The notes under the pieces are model-generated. The model did not search any database and had not been told where the DNA came from. It was given only the letters and a program-made list of their open reading frames with translations. A program made the position numbers and the translations under genes. A DNA stretch of 64,000 bases from Albugo candida. Taxonomy: Eukaryota > Oomycota > Peronosporomycetes > Albuginales. The stretch covers positions 186,001 through 250,000 of the forward strand of contig JBDOQK010000006.1 of the NCBI GenBank assembly GCA_040437565.1, given 5' to 3'. Of this stretch, positions 43,454 to 54,256 are shown piece by piece (positions within the stretch are counted from its first letter, which is position 1; each line of letters opens with the position of its first letter).

Positions 43454-45513
43454 CTACTTTGCCAGCTGCGACTTGACTTGCTCTTCCAGCTTGATTTTCT
43501 CCAATTTGTATTGTGCCACAGCGTTGGGCGTATTGGCTGCAACGCCGTAAAGTGCAACAGCTGAGAATCCAAGGATCAGAATGCGATTTCGCGTACGTCG
43601 AGCTTGTGCTGCAGGATCGATGCTTTCGACGACAGAAGCCGATTTATCGCGAAGCGTTTTCGCGCCCATGCTGATGGTCTCACGTACCTTTTCTTGCGCT
43701 TGGCCTTTGACCTGCGAGGCCTTTTGCTCGGCAGTGTGCCTCCAATCGTCTAATTTCGATTTCGCGGTATCTTGGAGCTTTTCAGAATTCTGACGAAGCT
43801 TACTTAAGACATTTTCTTCTTGAGTATGGACACTTTCCGCTACACGATGACCCATTTCCTGGACTTTGTGTTTGGCTTGTGTCGCTAGCTGAGCTGCCTT
43901 CTCTTCGCCGACGTGCTTCCATTCCTTCATCTTATCTTGGACCATCGACTCTTTCTTCTTCAGATCTTCTTTCAGATCATGCGTCTTGGACTGCAATTGG
44001 GATTCCGCGTTGGACATTGTCTCCTGGCCAACTTGCTTCAGATGCTCGGCTTTGTCACCCAAAATCTCGAGAATTTGACGCTCCTTTTGGGTCAGCCGAT
44101 TTTTGAAATGGTCGACGGTGGCTGCTCCTTGTGATAATGTCTCGGAGGCTTTTCCACGAATATCGTTCGCTGTGTCCATTGCTTTGGAAGTTCCCTCGTG
44201 AAGCGTCTCGGCTCCAGCTTCTTTGAGATCCATTGACTTATCTCCCAGAATCTCTAATATTCGTCGTTCTTTGTCGGATAAGTTTTGACCAATGTCTTTG
44301 GCGTTCGTAGCTCCACTTGAAGAAACATCTGACGTGAGAGAAGATGCTTTTTCTTGGATGCTTTCTTTCCACGACGACATTGTGTCACCAGCTTTATCGA
44401 GTATGCTCTTCCCTTTGTCCATTGTGCTCTGAGCAGCGCCATGAGCTTTTTGTTCGGCTTCGGAGGTGAGTTGCCCGGTCTTTTGTCGGAGATTGTCGGC
44501 TTTCTTCATTCCTTGTTGGTAGGTGTCGCGAGATTTATTCTCAACGTTGTCTTTCCAGGACTCGGCTTGATCTTGTACATCGCCCGCGACGCGTTGTGCT
44601 TCCTTCATTTGTTCCCTTCCTTCGATGCCTAACGCGCGTGCAGAGTCACCAGCCTCCTCTTTCAGTCGAGAAAGAGCTTCTGAGACTTTGACTTGACCAC
44701 TTTGCTTCATTTGCTCCCATTTGTCGCTCAAGGAATTCGATGCTTCATCTTTCGATCTTTTCATCGTATTGGCAGCATTAAACCCAGCTTCTTGTGCTTG
44801 ATTCCCTGCACGTTTCGTTGCTTCTTTTCCTTTCTCCATAGCTTCCGAAGCACTCTGTTTTACGTTCTCACGGACTTGCTGACCTTTTTCCATGGTTTGC
44901 GATGATATTTCATTCACTTTTCCGCGCATATCGCGAGCTGTTTCTTGCGCTTTTCCCATAACATGCTTGCTTTTATTCGTACTCATTTCCTTCAGATCGG
45001 ACACTTCCTTACTTAATCGTTCAATAGCGTCCTGTTGTGTTTCTTGGGCTTTCTCAACCGCATTTTCACCGACATTTTGAGCAGTATTTTTGGCTTCCAC
45101 AGCTTTTTCTTTCGCGGTCTCTGCCCAATTGAGCAGCTTCTCCTTGGCTTTCTCCGTCAAATTGGACATGAGTCCGGACGCTTCTTTACCGCTTCGTTTC
45201 AGTGTCTCCTTCGTTCCATTTCCTGCGTCCTGAATTTTCGTTTTCATTTCTTGAGCCTTTTCCTTCGATGAATCTCGAGCGTCTTTGGCGTGTCCTTCCA
45301 TCGACTTCTGGACGCGTTCTGTGGCTTCTTTGGCTTGTTTTACAGCATCGTGAGCTTGCTGACGTAGCGCGTGGGCTTCACGTTGAGCTTGTTCGTTAAT
45401 TTGATCGATTGTCTATAATAGAGAAAAGGAAACAAGCAGAATGTTAGTCGCTTTTTGAAGGGAATACTGCACAAAAACAGCTGAAATCACAAGGGAAAGG
45501 TTCGTACAGGCAT
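43454..45513 (-). CDS. LEA-like repeat protein with C-terminal membrane anchor
   Basis: A long exon (45412-43454) encodes about 650 residues of Ala-, Lys-, Glu- and Gln-rich repeats with 11-residue periodicity, such as EKAKEKLLNWAETAKEKA, KAQETARDMRGK and DWRHTAEQKASQVKGQAQEK. This is the composition of group-3 late embryogenesis abundant (LEA_4) proteins and of amphipathic helices that coat membranes. Two longer near-repeats contain SDKERRILEILGDK and TQKERQILEILGDK. Near the end a hydrophobic helix (ILILGFSAVALYGVAA) followed by a short basic tail suggests a tail anchor. A 6-base first coding exon (45513-45508, Met-Pro) joined over a GT-AG intron gives a clean start; otherwise translation would begin at the methionine at 45301. 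A role in desiccation or membrane protection is inferred only. Confidence 0.7.
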
Positions 45514-45859
45514 GGCGTTTTCAGAAATGTAGAAATTGTTTGGGAAAAGAATTGAGTGGTCACAAAAAAAGCCGATAACAGTCGAGATATTTCCATGTTC
45601 TCAGGAGTCGTGTCCCAAAAGCTCAGTGTGTCGCAGGGAGTACCGTTCGCTGCATTATGGGTCGAAACGTGCGTTTATATCGCTCGTTTTTGGTAAATGG
45701 ATCACTGCATTTCGTATGCGAAAAAAACTGAAACGAATGAATACCGTCTCTCTACGCTGCTGTTTGTGGCTGATACGCTGCAATTCGAATGAGGCACGCT
45801 TGTAGACGGAAGCAAGTTTTCGTCGATATTCCTAAAATGGAGTGAACGACACTATTGAG

Positions 45860-46819
45860 ATGCAATGGCTGGATGGATTCAATGAGATTGTTGCCAAGTA
45901 TGATGTCTTTATTTTGGATCAATATGGCGTCTTACACAACGGCACTGAGCCATTCGATACCGCGATACGATGCTTCAACCGTTTGGTGGGGGATAAAGCC
46001 GTGGTGATTTTATCCAACACGTCACGTCGAGCCGTAAGTGTAGTCCCCAAACTCGCTCGTTTCGGCTTTGATTCGCAGAAACTCATTGGTTGTGTGACTG
46101 GAGGAGAAGAAGCTTGGCGATTCATTCAATCGAATAAACACTTACAAAAATGCTCGCTGATTACACATCGTTTCAGCGACGAAACATACGATAAACGCCA
46201 AGACAGCGAGTCAATTTTCTATGGATTTCCATCAACGAGACAGCTTGAGATTGTACCGATTTCAGAAGCAGATTTTCTACTCGTGGAAGGTTCCGGGACA
46301 ATTATGGTCTCTCCTGACGTATCGAAGAAGATTGAGATTGATTTTACCGATACGGGCAATCTGTATTGCAATGAGGTTTTGAGCTACCTGAAGCAAGGAA
46401 AAGAAGCGAATCTCATGTTACTTTGCACAAATCCAGATTTAGTCTCATTTGGTGCAGAGGGGAAAGTGAATTATATGGGAGGACAGATTGCGAAATTATA
46501 CGAAGAAATGGGTGGAAAAGTGTTATATTTCGGAAAGCCCGAGAAAGCTTCCTTCGAAAGCTGTGTCCAACTCGCAAAGAAGAGTCTCTCAAACACGACC
46601 TCAAAACCATTGCGTATTGTGCATGTCGGCGATTCTCTATATCACGATATCATGGGTGCTCAGAAAAGTGGCATCGATTCTGTTTTCATCACAAGCGGTA
46701 TCCATCGAAAAGAGTTGGCACAACATTTAAACAATTCCTCCAATATGTCTCAACTTGAATGGTTATGCCGTAAATATGGTGTTACACCAACATATATTTT
46801 AAATCAATTCAGTTGGTGA
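45860..46819 (+). CDS. HAD-superfamily class IIA hydrolase (TIGR01459-like)
   Basis: 319 residues from ATG 45860. A GTG six codons upstream is not a plausible eukaryotic start. The four HAD motifs are present: ILDQYGVLHNG with nucleophile Asp20, ILSNTSRR, FGKP with the catalytic Lys, and HVGDSLYHD with the metal-binding Asp. The cap between motifs II and III fits class IIA. The usual second Asp of motif I (DxD) is replaced by Tyr, as is common in the TIGR01459 group, which has Trp, Tyr or Phe there, so the general-acid step may differ. Substrate unknown; relatives dephosphorylate small phosphosugars or nucleotides. Single exon. It is convergent with the UBAP2L-like gene. Confidence 0.85.
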   Translation: MQWLDGFNEIVAKYDVFILDQYGVLHNGTEPFDTAIRCFNRLVGDKAVVILSNTSRRAVSVVPKLARFGFDSQKLIGCVTGGEEAWRFIQSNKHLQKCSLITHRFSDETYDKRQDSESIFYGFPSTRQLEIVPISEADFLLVEGSGTIMVSPDVSKKIEIDFTDTGNLYCNEVLSYLKQGKEANLMLLCTNPDLVSFGAEGKVNYMGGQIAKLYEEMGGKVLYFGKPEKASFESCVQLAKKSLSNTTSKPLRIVHVGDSLYHDIMGAQKSGIDSVFITSGIHRKELAQHLNNSSNMSQLEWLCRKYGVTPTYILNQFSW

Positions 46820-47126
46820 TGACATCTATGGGATCTATATGCATGTTACTTTCCAGAGCATAGGCGTACATCAACTAATTTGCGTTCATTTCGCTCAGTG
46901 TTGTCAAAGCGTGTCTCATTCTCTACGTTCCAGCTCGAGCAAATATCTGCAAGTCAAAACCTGAAACTATGTGGATTACTTAATTTGCTGGTACAAATGC
47001 GATCTGCTCATTTTCTCAAGTACTATCCGCATCAGCTCTCAGCCCGATCCTGACATCCACGCGTCTCTATATACCTGACGTAAGAGTCAATCTTTTCAAT
47101 CGAGCGGAACTGCTGCAAACGATATC
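46820..47126. other. Convergent 3' intergenic region
   Basis: Only 3' flanks of the HAD gene and of the UBAP2L-like gene are expected here. No gene or distinctive structure is seen. Confidence 0.5.
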
Positions 47127-50093
47127 CTAAGGATTCCATGAGCTTTGAGAGTGAGAGTGAGCGTGTCCACCTGAAGAAACACTATTTTCGGTCCCATTCG
47201 TTCCGTTCGATGCGTTATTGGCGTACTGGCGGTACGATTGTTGCGGATGAAGGGCCGAATGCTGCTGATGCATTCCAGGAGTCTGCTGGTATCCCTGTGG
47301 AGCCATATGATTCCATCCACTCACAGGCTGGCCGCCGTACGACTGCCAGACGTAATGCTGGCCACCAGCATAAGGCCCACTTGAAACTGCACCCGACGCA
47401 TTCGGTGCCGGTGGAACGTCCCGGGTCACCGAGTTCGATACGGTCTGATAAGAGGATAATGCAGATCTCTGAGATCCCGTTGAAATACCACTTCCTGCTC
47501 CTTTTCCATGAGATTGCGATGGATTTTGCTGATGGATGTGTTGTTGCTGAGAAGGTTGTTGAGAGTAAATTCCATTGATTTCTCCGAATCCTTGCGCGAC
47601 ATTGGCATACTCATGCTGATGAGCCATCACATGTTGGTCCTGATAACTCACTGGTGGCCTGTAATGTAGAATGACAAGATGAGAAGCTAATATCGGGACA
47701 ATTGCAGCGATAATTCTTACCCCGCTGAGGTGCTGAAGCCAGGCACCGGGCCATCAACGTTGTATGGGATATTACCACGTGTTGGATACTGTGATCGCGG
47801 GCTGAATTGATGATACTGCGTGGAATCACAGCGTCAGATCTCATTGTATACATGCGAAGGAATCGTACCTGAGGATTCTGATAGTATCCATAGCCTTGGT
47901 AGTAACCAGGGTAGTTATAAGGCTGAAACGGGACCGCCATTCCAGGCGGTGGAGGAGGCCCATAATGCGGATGATAGCCTTGCGGTCCAGGTTGATTGGG
48001 CTGGAAATGGGCTGCCATTGCTTGTTGGCTTTGTGAGTACGTATGAGTTTGTGGTGCTTGTTGACCTGGTGGACCCTGATGCTGTAGTAAAGGCTGCGGC
48101 TTGGATTGCTGTGATTGCTGTGATTGCTGGATCTGACGCTGAAGATGCTGTAATTGAGCGTTCTGGCTCTGTGGATGACCGTGTGTTGGAGAATGATTCG
48201 ATCCAGTCGAGACTGTACGAGAATTGTTGGGTTTCTGATTAATCATTTGATTTTGAGCCATTCCTGTGGGATTCGAATTTGTTCTAGTTCCCACTAGATC
48301 CATTGAATACTGACCATAGGGAGACTGATACAGTCCAGCTTTTGAAGAGAACTCTGCATTATAACTTGAAGAAGAGCCGATCGATAGCTTGGGAGTCGGC
48401 TGCCCTTGAAATTGAGATTGTGAATGGGTTGGAGTGCCGCGCTTTACATCTTCCGGTTTTGGAAGAGTGGCAGGGGATGGTGCTGAAGGCGGAAACGACG
48501 TTGGGGAATGAGATGCTATTGGGGAGTGGCGATCTGTCTGCACAGAGAGCCCTGGTGGTACTGAGGATACTCCTGAGGAACCCGTTTTTCGAAGTGATGC
48601 ATCTTCCGTGTTGGACGAAGAATGAACTTGTGAGCCTGAAGCGATGTGATCTGATTCTAGAGGTCGCTTCATCACTGTCTTTTTCTTCGGGGATACAGAA
48701 GATTGTGACCCCCATTGAGCTTCCGAAGGATTTGTGGGTCCAGTAGCTGACGAGGAATTGGGTGTGCTGCCCCATCTTGGTGATGCGGAGGTTTCTGAAT
48801 GTCCCGAACCACCGAGAGAGAAACTACCAAACTGTAAAGATATGCTACTTGCAGCTGCACTATCCCATTTACCCATTTTGAGATATTGCTTCGGGCTTGG
48901 AGACGAGCTAGGAGCTGAAGTCTCTGATCGCAACACTTGATCATCTTTTGGTGAGCCCGGGATAACTGTAGGCATTGACGAGGTTCCTTCGCTGGTTGAT
49001 TGCACAGATGTCAATATTTGAGGCACACAGACCCATGTATTTGCAGATGCAGTCGCCGGATCATTACTCTTTGTCACCCAACCGGCCATATTGGCCCCTG
49101 AAACATCCAAAGTCCCCCACGCAGATGCAATTGCCGAATTGTCCATTTCTTCGTTTTTCGGACTCGATAATTTATCTTCCATGCTGCTGGCAATCATTTC
49201 GGAGGTCGGAAAGCTTTCAGGAGTTCCAGATGACATTTGCATCTGTGAGCTTTCGTGTACATTTATCTCATCACAAGTCACAGGCTCATGAGTTCTATCA
49301 GCTGGGGAAGATAACGAGGCAGCCGGTGACGATATACACTTTTCTTTTTCTGCAGATATTTCAGCAGACACTTGCTCCACACTTGGCGGTACACCACCGA
49401 GGTTTGGTTTCTTCACCCATGCTCCTTTCAGAATCGGACTGACCAGTGGTGGTGCTGCGTGTACTGTCTCCGATGTCTGCACTTTTCGTTTTGAGCCTTT
49501 GATCGATTTTGATTTATTTAGTTTTTGCGTCGACGATTCCGACGGATCACCGGAAGTTTTATCAGCCTTCGCGTTTTCATATTCGATTTTGTGATTTCCA
49601 TTAGACTTGAAATTGGCAGCTCGGTCTCGATCTCTACCACGTCCTCGACCAGAACTTGTACCGCTTCTGGACGTTCCTCTTCCGGAAGTGGAGCTCTTCG
49701 CTCGGCTGGATGTGGTGACTGCTGTGGAATTGTCATTTTGCTGAGTCTGTTTTGCAGCTCTTGAATGGCGACTTTGAGGCGGAGGCGAAGGCTCCTGCAT
49801 GACAATGATATCTGTTAGAATTGTTTTGTATCTGTTATGTCAGATAATGTTACGTACAACTTTCTTTTTGCTTTTCTTAGAGACAACAGCCCAATCGTCA
49901 ATGGTACGTTCTCCTCTGTGATTTTCCCACAATTCACTGATTGCGACTTCAATTTGCTGTGCCTGTCCTTGAGTCTGTTGTAACAAATCCAAAATCTGAG
50001 TGTCGTCGATTCCTGGAGGACATAATACGCGAAGTTTGGCCACCTACAAAAATGGATTTGATAAGTATCTCTTACAACGAAAGGTGGTATCAT
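47127..50093 (-). CDS. UBAP2L/lingerer-like protein (UBA domain plus LQFG motif)
   Basis: Five exons fit: 50093-50076, 50043-49858, 49794-47869, 47815-47721 and 47658-47127, giving 918 residues. Residues about 5-70 form a UBA-like domain (DDTQILDLLQQTQ to VAISELWENH) followed by DDWAVVSKKSKKK, as in UBAP2 and lingerer. An RGG/Ser-rich region follows (GRGTSRSGTSSGRGRGR). The short ISLQFGSFSL stretch matches the conserved LNLQFGALQFG motif of the UBAP2 family (DUF3697). The C-terminal 350 residues are Gln-, Pro-, Gly- and Tyr-rich (prion-like), typical of stress-granule proteins. Role by family: ubiquitin binding, ribosome association and stress-granule assembly. The first coding exon is only 18 bases, chosen because the downstream frame has no ATG of its own. 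Confidence 0.75.
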
Positions 50094-50584
50094 GCTGATT
50101 TACGCGAAGCGTACTTCTCGGGATGATTTGGACGAATTTGATATTGGGGTTACGGCGGATAACTGTTTTATGCCCGTATCTTCGCTTAACTGCTGGATTT
50201 GTAATCCTTTCTGAAGTTGATACTCTCGTTTATTCATCTTTATGTATTCTTTGACGCGCTGGTACTAGTCACGATCTAAGCTCTGTAAGAGCTGGATGAC
50301 AAATGAATCGCAATCAGCACGGCGGATTTCAAGAGCGGTAAATGAAATAAACAGAAATTACCTGGTTAAAAAGCAGGCTACGTTTTCAGTGTATATGTTC
50401 CCGCGACTTGAAAAAATTGCAGGGGGAGAAAAGAGTGGAGGAGGATACTCTTTGTTACGAGGTTTATCTGTTATAACCTCAGCGATACGTGTTTCTGCGT
50501 AACACAGTCCTGATTTCTACCAATCCTAATCGAGAGAATAGTTGAAGTTACCTAAAGGTCGCATTCTGACAAAAAGGTTACACA
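50094..50584. other. Divergent promoter region between UBAP2L-like gene and annexin 1
   Basis: 490 bases between two start codons facing away from each other. A minus-strand stretch is open but looks unprotein-like. I see no defined promoter element. Confidence 0.45.
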
Positions 50585-52088
50585 ATGCCACAGCTCACAT
50601 TGTACCCTCCTTCGGCTCATGTTGTTTTCCATGGCGGGAATTTGATATTCTCACATGAAGTGGAGAAAGCTGTTCATGATATCCATGCCGCATGCAGGGG
50701 AATTGGCACAGACGAACAGCTTCTCACAAAGGCTTTGGGGAACAAATCACCCGAAACTCGTAACCTTATTGCAGTTCGATACCATCAACTACACCATAAA
50801 ACCCTTGAGAGTCTTGTTAAAGGGGAAGCTTCTGGGAGTTACGGTAAGTTATTGCGTATGATTGCAACTCCTCTGCAGGAGACAGAAGCGCGATTACTAT
50901 TGGATGCGACCAAAGGCTCAGGGACCAATGAGACGCTTTGTATACAAGTACTATATGTGTACCGTCTGCATCTGTCTGTATACCTCAACGACGATCTCTT
51001 TAGATTTTGGCCGGACGAACAAATGAAGAGATGCAGATTTTGCGAAACACGTTTTTCAATAAAACGGGGAAGGATCTTAGTGTCGTTATGAATTCGGAAA
51101 TCAGCGGAGATTTCCGCAAGATCGTTATGGCTATTCTTCAGGTAAGAGTTATATGAAAGTGAAAGCATCTGACGAGGTTTGATTTCGTACAAGGCTCCAC
51201 AAATATCCTATGATCCACAAATTCATTATTTGCAAAGGGCGGAGATGGATGCCAATGAGCTTTATAAAGCAGGTCAAGGCCGACTGGGGACTAACGAAGA
51301 AAAATTCATTCGCGTGCTTGTTGAAAGTCCTCCGCAGCATCTGAAACTCATTGATGATGTCTATTATCAAAAGCATCATAATTCTATTGTTAAAGCGGTG
51401 GAAAAAGAGTTTAGCGGTGATGCAAAGATGTGTCTTTTATGTATGGTTCAGTTGGCTCTCGATCCTTTTCCTACTATTGCGAAAATGTTTGAGGGAGCAA
51501 TGAAAGGCTTCGGGACGGATGAGCTGATTCTGAGCACGGCTCTTGTTCGCTATCAAAAGTATCTTCCATACGTTCAGACTGCATATAAACAAATCTATGG
51601 AAAAGAACTCCGTCACAGAATCAAAGGAGAGACTAGCGGAGACTACGAGAACTTGCTCTTGACGATACTTGATGCACCTCAAGATTCCGAATATACTGGT
51701 TCAAGTGCGTCACAACCGGGCGGATGCTACCAGCAACCACCTCCACAATATCCTCCTCAGCAATATCCTCCTCAGCAATATCCTCCTCAACAATTTCCCC
51801 CTCAACAATTTCCCCCTCAACAATATTCCCCTCAACAGTATCCCCCTCAACAATATNNNNNNNNNNNNNNNNNNNNNNNNNNNNNNNNNNNNNNNNNNNN
51901 NNNNNNNNNNNNNNNNNNNNNNNNNNNNNNNNNNNNNNNNNNNNNNNNNNNNNNNNCAGCAATATCCTCCTCAGCAATATCCTCCTCAGCAATACCCCCC
52001 TCAACAATACCCTTCTCAACAATACCCTCCTCAACAATACCCCCCTCAGCAATATCCCTTTCAACAATACCCTCCTCAGCAATATTGA
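50585..52088 (+). CDS. Annexin 1 of the cluster, with C-terminal QQYPP tail
   Basis: Exons 50585-50947, 51004-51141 and 51194-52088 (interrupted by gap 51857-51956). Four annexin repeats are visible. Repeat 1 has GIGTDEQLL with a downstream acidic residue, a type II calcium site. Repeat 2 starts GSGTNETL and continues AGRTNEEM, repeat 3 is RLGTNEEKF, and repeat 4 is GFGTDELIL then GDYENLLLTIL. Annexins bind anionic phospholipids in a calcium-dependent way at the cytoplasmic membrane face. After the core comes a tail of (QQYPP)n repeats, at least 25 units across the gap. Animal annexins A7 and A11 have similar Pro/Tyr/Gln-rich repeats at the N-terminus, so the C-terminal placement is unusual. 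Tail length is unknown because of the gap. Confidence 0.87.
51722..52085 (+). repeat. 15-bp coding tandem repeat (QQYPP) containing a gap
   Basis: A unit like CCTCCTCAGCAATAT is repeated with small changes from about 51745 to 51856 and from 51957 to 52085. The 100-N run probably marks a collapse of the repeat during assembly. Alternative frames through the repeat are open but are shadows. Confidence 0.9.
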
Positions 52089-52345
52089 GAATTTGTATTG
52101 TAATGGCAAGTATTCGGTACTTTGGGTATTCGTATGATATGTGTAGTAAGTAATGAGAAACAGCATTCGCTTTTCAAGTTTTGTTTTGGTGAGAACGTCC
52201 ATTTTTCTGCGACTGATAGATATAAAGAATTTGCCAAGAGACAAGTAGTTACCAACATTCTCTTAACCTCGCGAGAAAGTTCTTGATCATTTGCGAATTG
52301 GAAGCCTCATACACAAAGTTCACCATCGTCATCAAGCTATCTATC

Positions 52346-52918
52346 ATGACCGCAAAACGATCCTGTTTTTCGAAGACAATGTGGTGGGTCATGCTCTGCC
52401 TCATCTTCATCATTCCTGTGCTTGGAAGGTCTACCTCAAACCACGAGAGACCGTCACGAAGACTCCAATATCTAGCTCTACACGAGCATGGTATGCCCCC
52501 AAAGATGGAGAGAAGAATACCAGGCAACAATGACTGGGCATCTTACAACCAAATGGAAGCGGCAAAAGCGATGGCGCGCCGCGAATCAGCTCCAGACTTT
52601 GAACCTGAACCTGAACACGAGCGGATGGAGGCGGACACTGCAAATACGCCTGGCTCGAACAGAACTTCACTGACGAATTCAACGACTCCCAACTTGACCC
52701 AGAATCAGACAGACAGCACTACAGCTGCCATCCTTGTACCAGATTCCTCCAAAAGCCAAAGTTCGTCGGGTAGCAGCGGTGCGGACTCGTCCCATGATGA
52801 AGTCTCAGATGGATCGAGCGGATCCGATGAATCGAACGAAGCTGTATCGCCTGGAATCGCTCTTCTTCCAAGTTTCTGTACTTTCCTCTTCTTATCAAGC
52901 ATGCTGTCCATGTTGTGA
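52346..52918 (+). CDS. Secreted Ser/Thr-rich protein, possible GPI anchor
   Basis: 190 residues, single exon. The N-terminus is a signal peptide with a strong hydrophobic core (MWWVMLCLIFIIPVLG) and likely cleavage after VLG or shortly beyond. About 15 residues later is RRLQYLALHEHG, which resembles but does not match the oomycete RxLR consensus. The middle has N-glycosylation sequons (NRT, NST, NLT, NQT) and Ser/Asp-rich stretches. The last 20 residues are hydrophobic (LLPSFCTFLFLSSMLSML) after a small-residue region, fitting a GPI attachment signal. So it is probably a cell-surface mucin-like protein; a role as a host-directed effector is less likely with a GPI signal. It lies between annexin genes on the same strand. 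Confidence 0.65.
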   Translation: MTAKRSCFSKTMWWVMLCLIFIIPVLGRSTSNHERPSRRLQYLALHEHGMPPKMERRIPGNNDWASYNQMEAAKAMARRESAPDFEPEPEHERMEADTANTPGSNRTSLTNSTTPNLTQNQTDSTTAAILVPDSSKSQSSSGSSGADSSHDEVSDGSSGSDESNEAVSPGIALLPSFCTFLFLSSMLSML

Positions 52919-53090
52919 TCGTTGTAAGCTTAATTTGATGTTGTCGTCATTTTCCATGGAATAAAAGCTTACAAACATCGTGACACGTGCGACCTCTTGT
53001 GCTCTGTGACACTCGCAATCCATCAGACAGTCACATCATTGCGTTCTTTCACTCCGCTTTTTCACTGTTCTTTGTTTCAATCGCATAAAA

Positions 53091-54256
53091 ATGGAGTTAT
53101 ATCCAACTGCTTCGTACAACATTTTCAATCGCGTTAAACTCCATTTCTCAATCTCTGCTAAAGAGAAATGTAAAGAGATTCATAAAAGCTGTTTAGGACC
53201 CGGAACGAATGAAAAGGCTTTGATCCAGATTATAGGGTCCCAGCCACCGAATGAACGAAATTTGATCGCGCTTCGATATCGTCAAAAATACGATCAGAAT
53301 CTCGCCGATCTTGTCGAAAAAGAGACTTCAGGCGATTTTGGGTATCTACTTCATCTACTGACATTGCCTCTGCCTGAAGCAGAAGCCTTTGTGCTTCATA
53401 ATGCAATTCATGGATTTGGAACGTCCGAAAAGCTCATTTTTCCGGTAGGATAAAGTCTTTAATTCGGTTATGAGACTCAATTTTGAATGCGCAGATCGTT
53501 TTGGGACGAACAAATAATGAGCTGGAAATTCTTAAGCAAACGTATTTGAATTTGTATGGCAAGGATTTGGCGAGTACGATGGAATCGGAGCTTTCTGGCG
53601 AGTTTCGCAAAGTGATAGTCGGTTCATTGCAGGTATCTTGTGCTCTTCTAAAACCATTAAATTGAGTGCGATTCTCTTCACGCCAGTCCCCAGCATTGGA
53701 GTATCGTTCGTCCGTACATACAGCTGCAAAGGCAGAGGAAGATGCGGATCGATTGTATCAAGCCGGGCAGGCCAAATTGCTCAGTAAAGATGAGGATACA
53801 TTTTTCGCCATTATCCTGCTTTCTCCCGTCAAACATTTGGAGAACATAAATATCATATACACGCAAAAGTATGGAAACGATATATTCACAGCAATTGAGA
53901 AAGAATTTCGTTTTCATCGATCGACTAAGAAAGCACTTATGTTTCACGGTCTGCGATTATTGTATCAAAGCGAATGAACGCAACTGATACCTTCTCTCGT
54001 AGTTGGATTACTACTCAAAGGAGCAGAGGCTATCACAGATCATATTGAGCATACAATGTCCGGTCTCAAGACGAATGAGAAAGATTTAAGTTGCTCAATC
54101 GTGCGATATCAATGTCGAATGCCGGAAATCCGCGTCGTGTACCAGCAAAAGTATCACAAATCACTGGAAGATCGTATCAGCGGAGACACGAGCGGAGACT
54201 ATCAGAAACTCCTGCTTGAAATCATCCAAGCTCCGATCGATCAAGCGCAGCCTTGA
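53091..54256 (+). CDS. Annexin 2 of the cluster
   Basis: Exons 53091-53444, 53495-53632, 53687-53948 and 54003-54256, giving 335 residues, all in phase with annexin 3. Repeat 1 carries GPGTNEKALIQIIG and a KETSGDFGYLL end. Repeat 2 starts GFGTSEKLIF and continues LGRTNNELEIL. Repeat 3 (KLLSKDEDTFFAIIL) lacks the GxGT loop, so its calcium site is probably lost, and repeat 4 (GLKTNEKDLSC) is also altered from the usual GxGT. It resembles annexin 3 more than annexin 1. Oomycete annexins have been linked to beta-glucan synthase activity at the plasma membrane; whether that applies here is unknown. Confidence 0.85.

Noticed and set aside
44254-45399. Several plus-strand frames with hydrophobic Phe/Leu-rich products opposite the LEA-like gene
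   Set aside because: They are the complement of Lys/Glu codons in the LEA-like repeats; the apparent membrane segments are a coding shadow.
45842-45859. GTG as start of the HAD hydrolase, and TTG at 56479 as start of P5C synthase
   Set aside because: Eukaryotic nuclear genes rarely use these starts and an in-frame ATG lies just downstream in both cases.
47820-49442. Long plus-strand frames opposite the UBAP2L-like exon
   Set aside because: The minus-strand protein has the UBA, RGG and LQFG features and a consistent exon chain; the plus frames have none.
51633-52244. Minus-strand frame with repeated hydrophobic VLLRG units
   Set aside because: It is the reverse complement of the QQYPP repeat and has no independent support.
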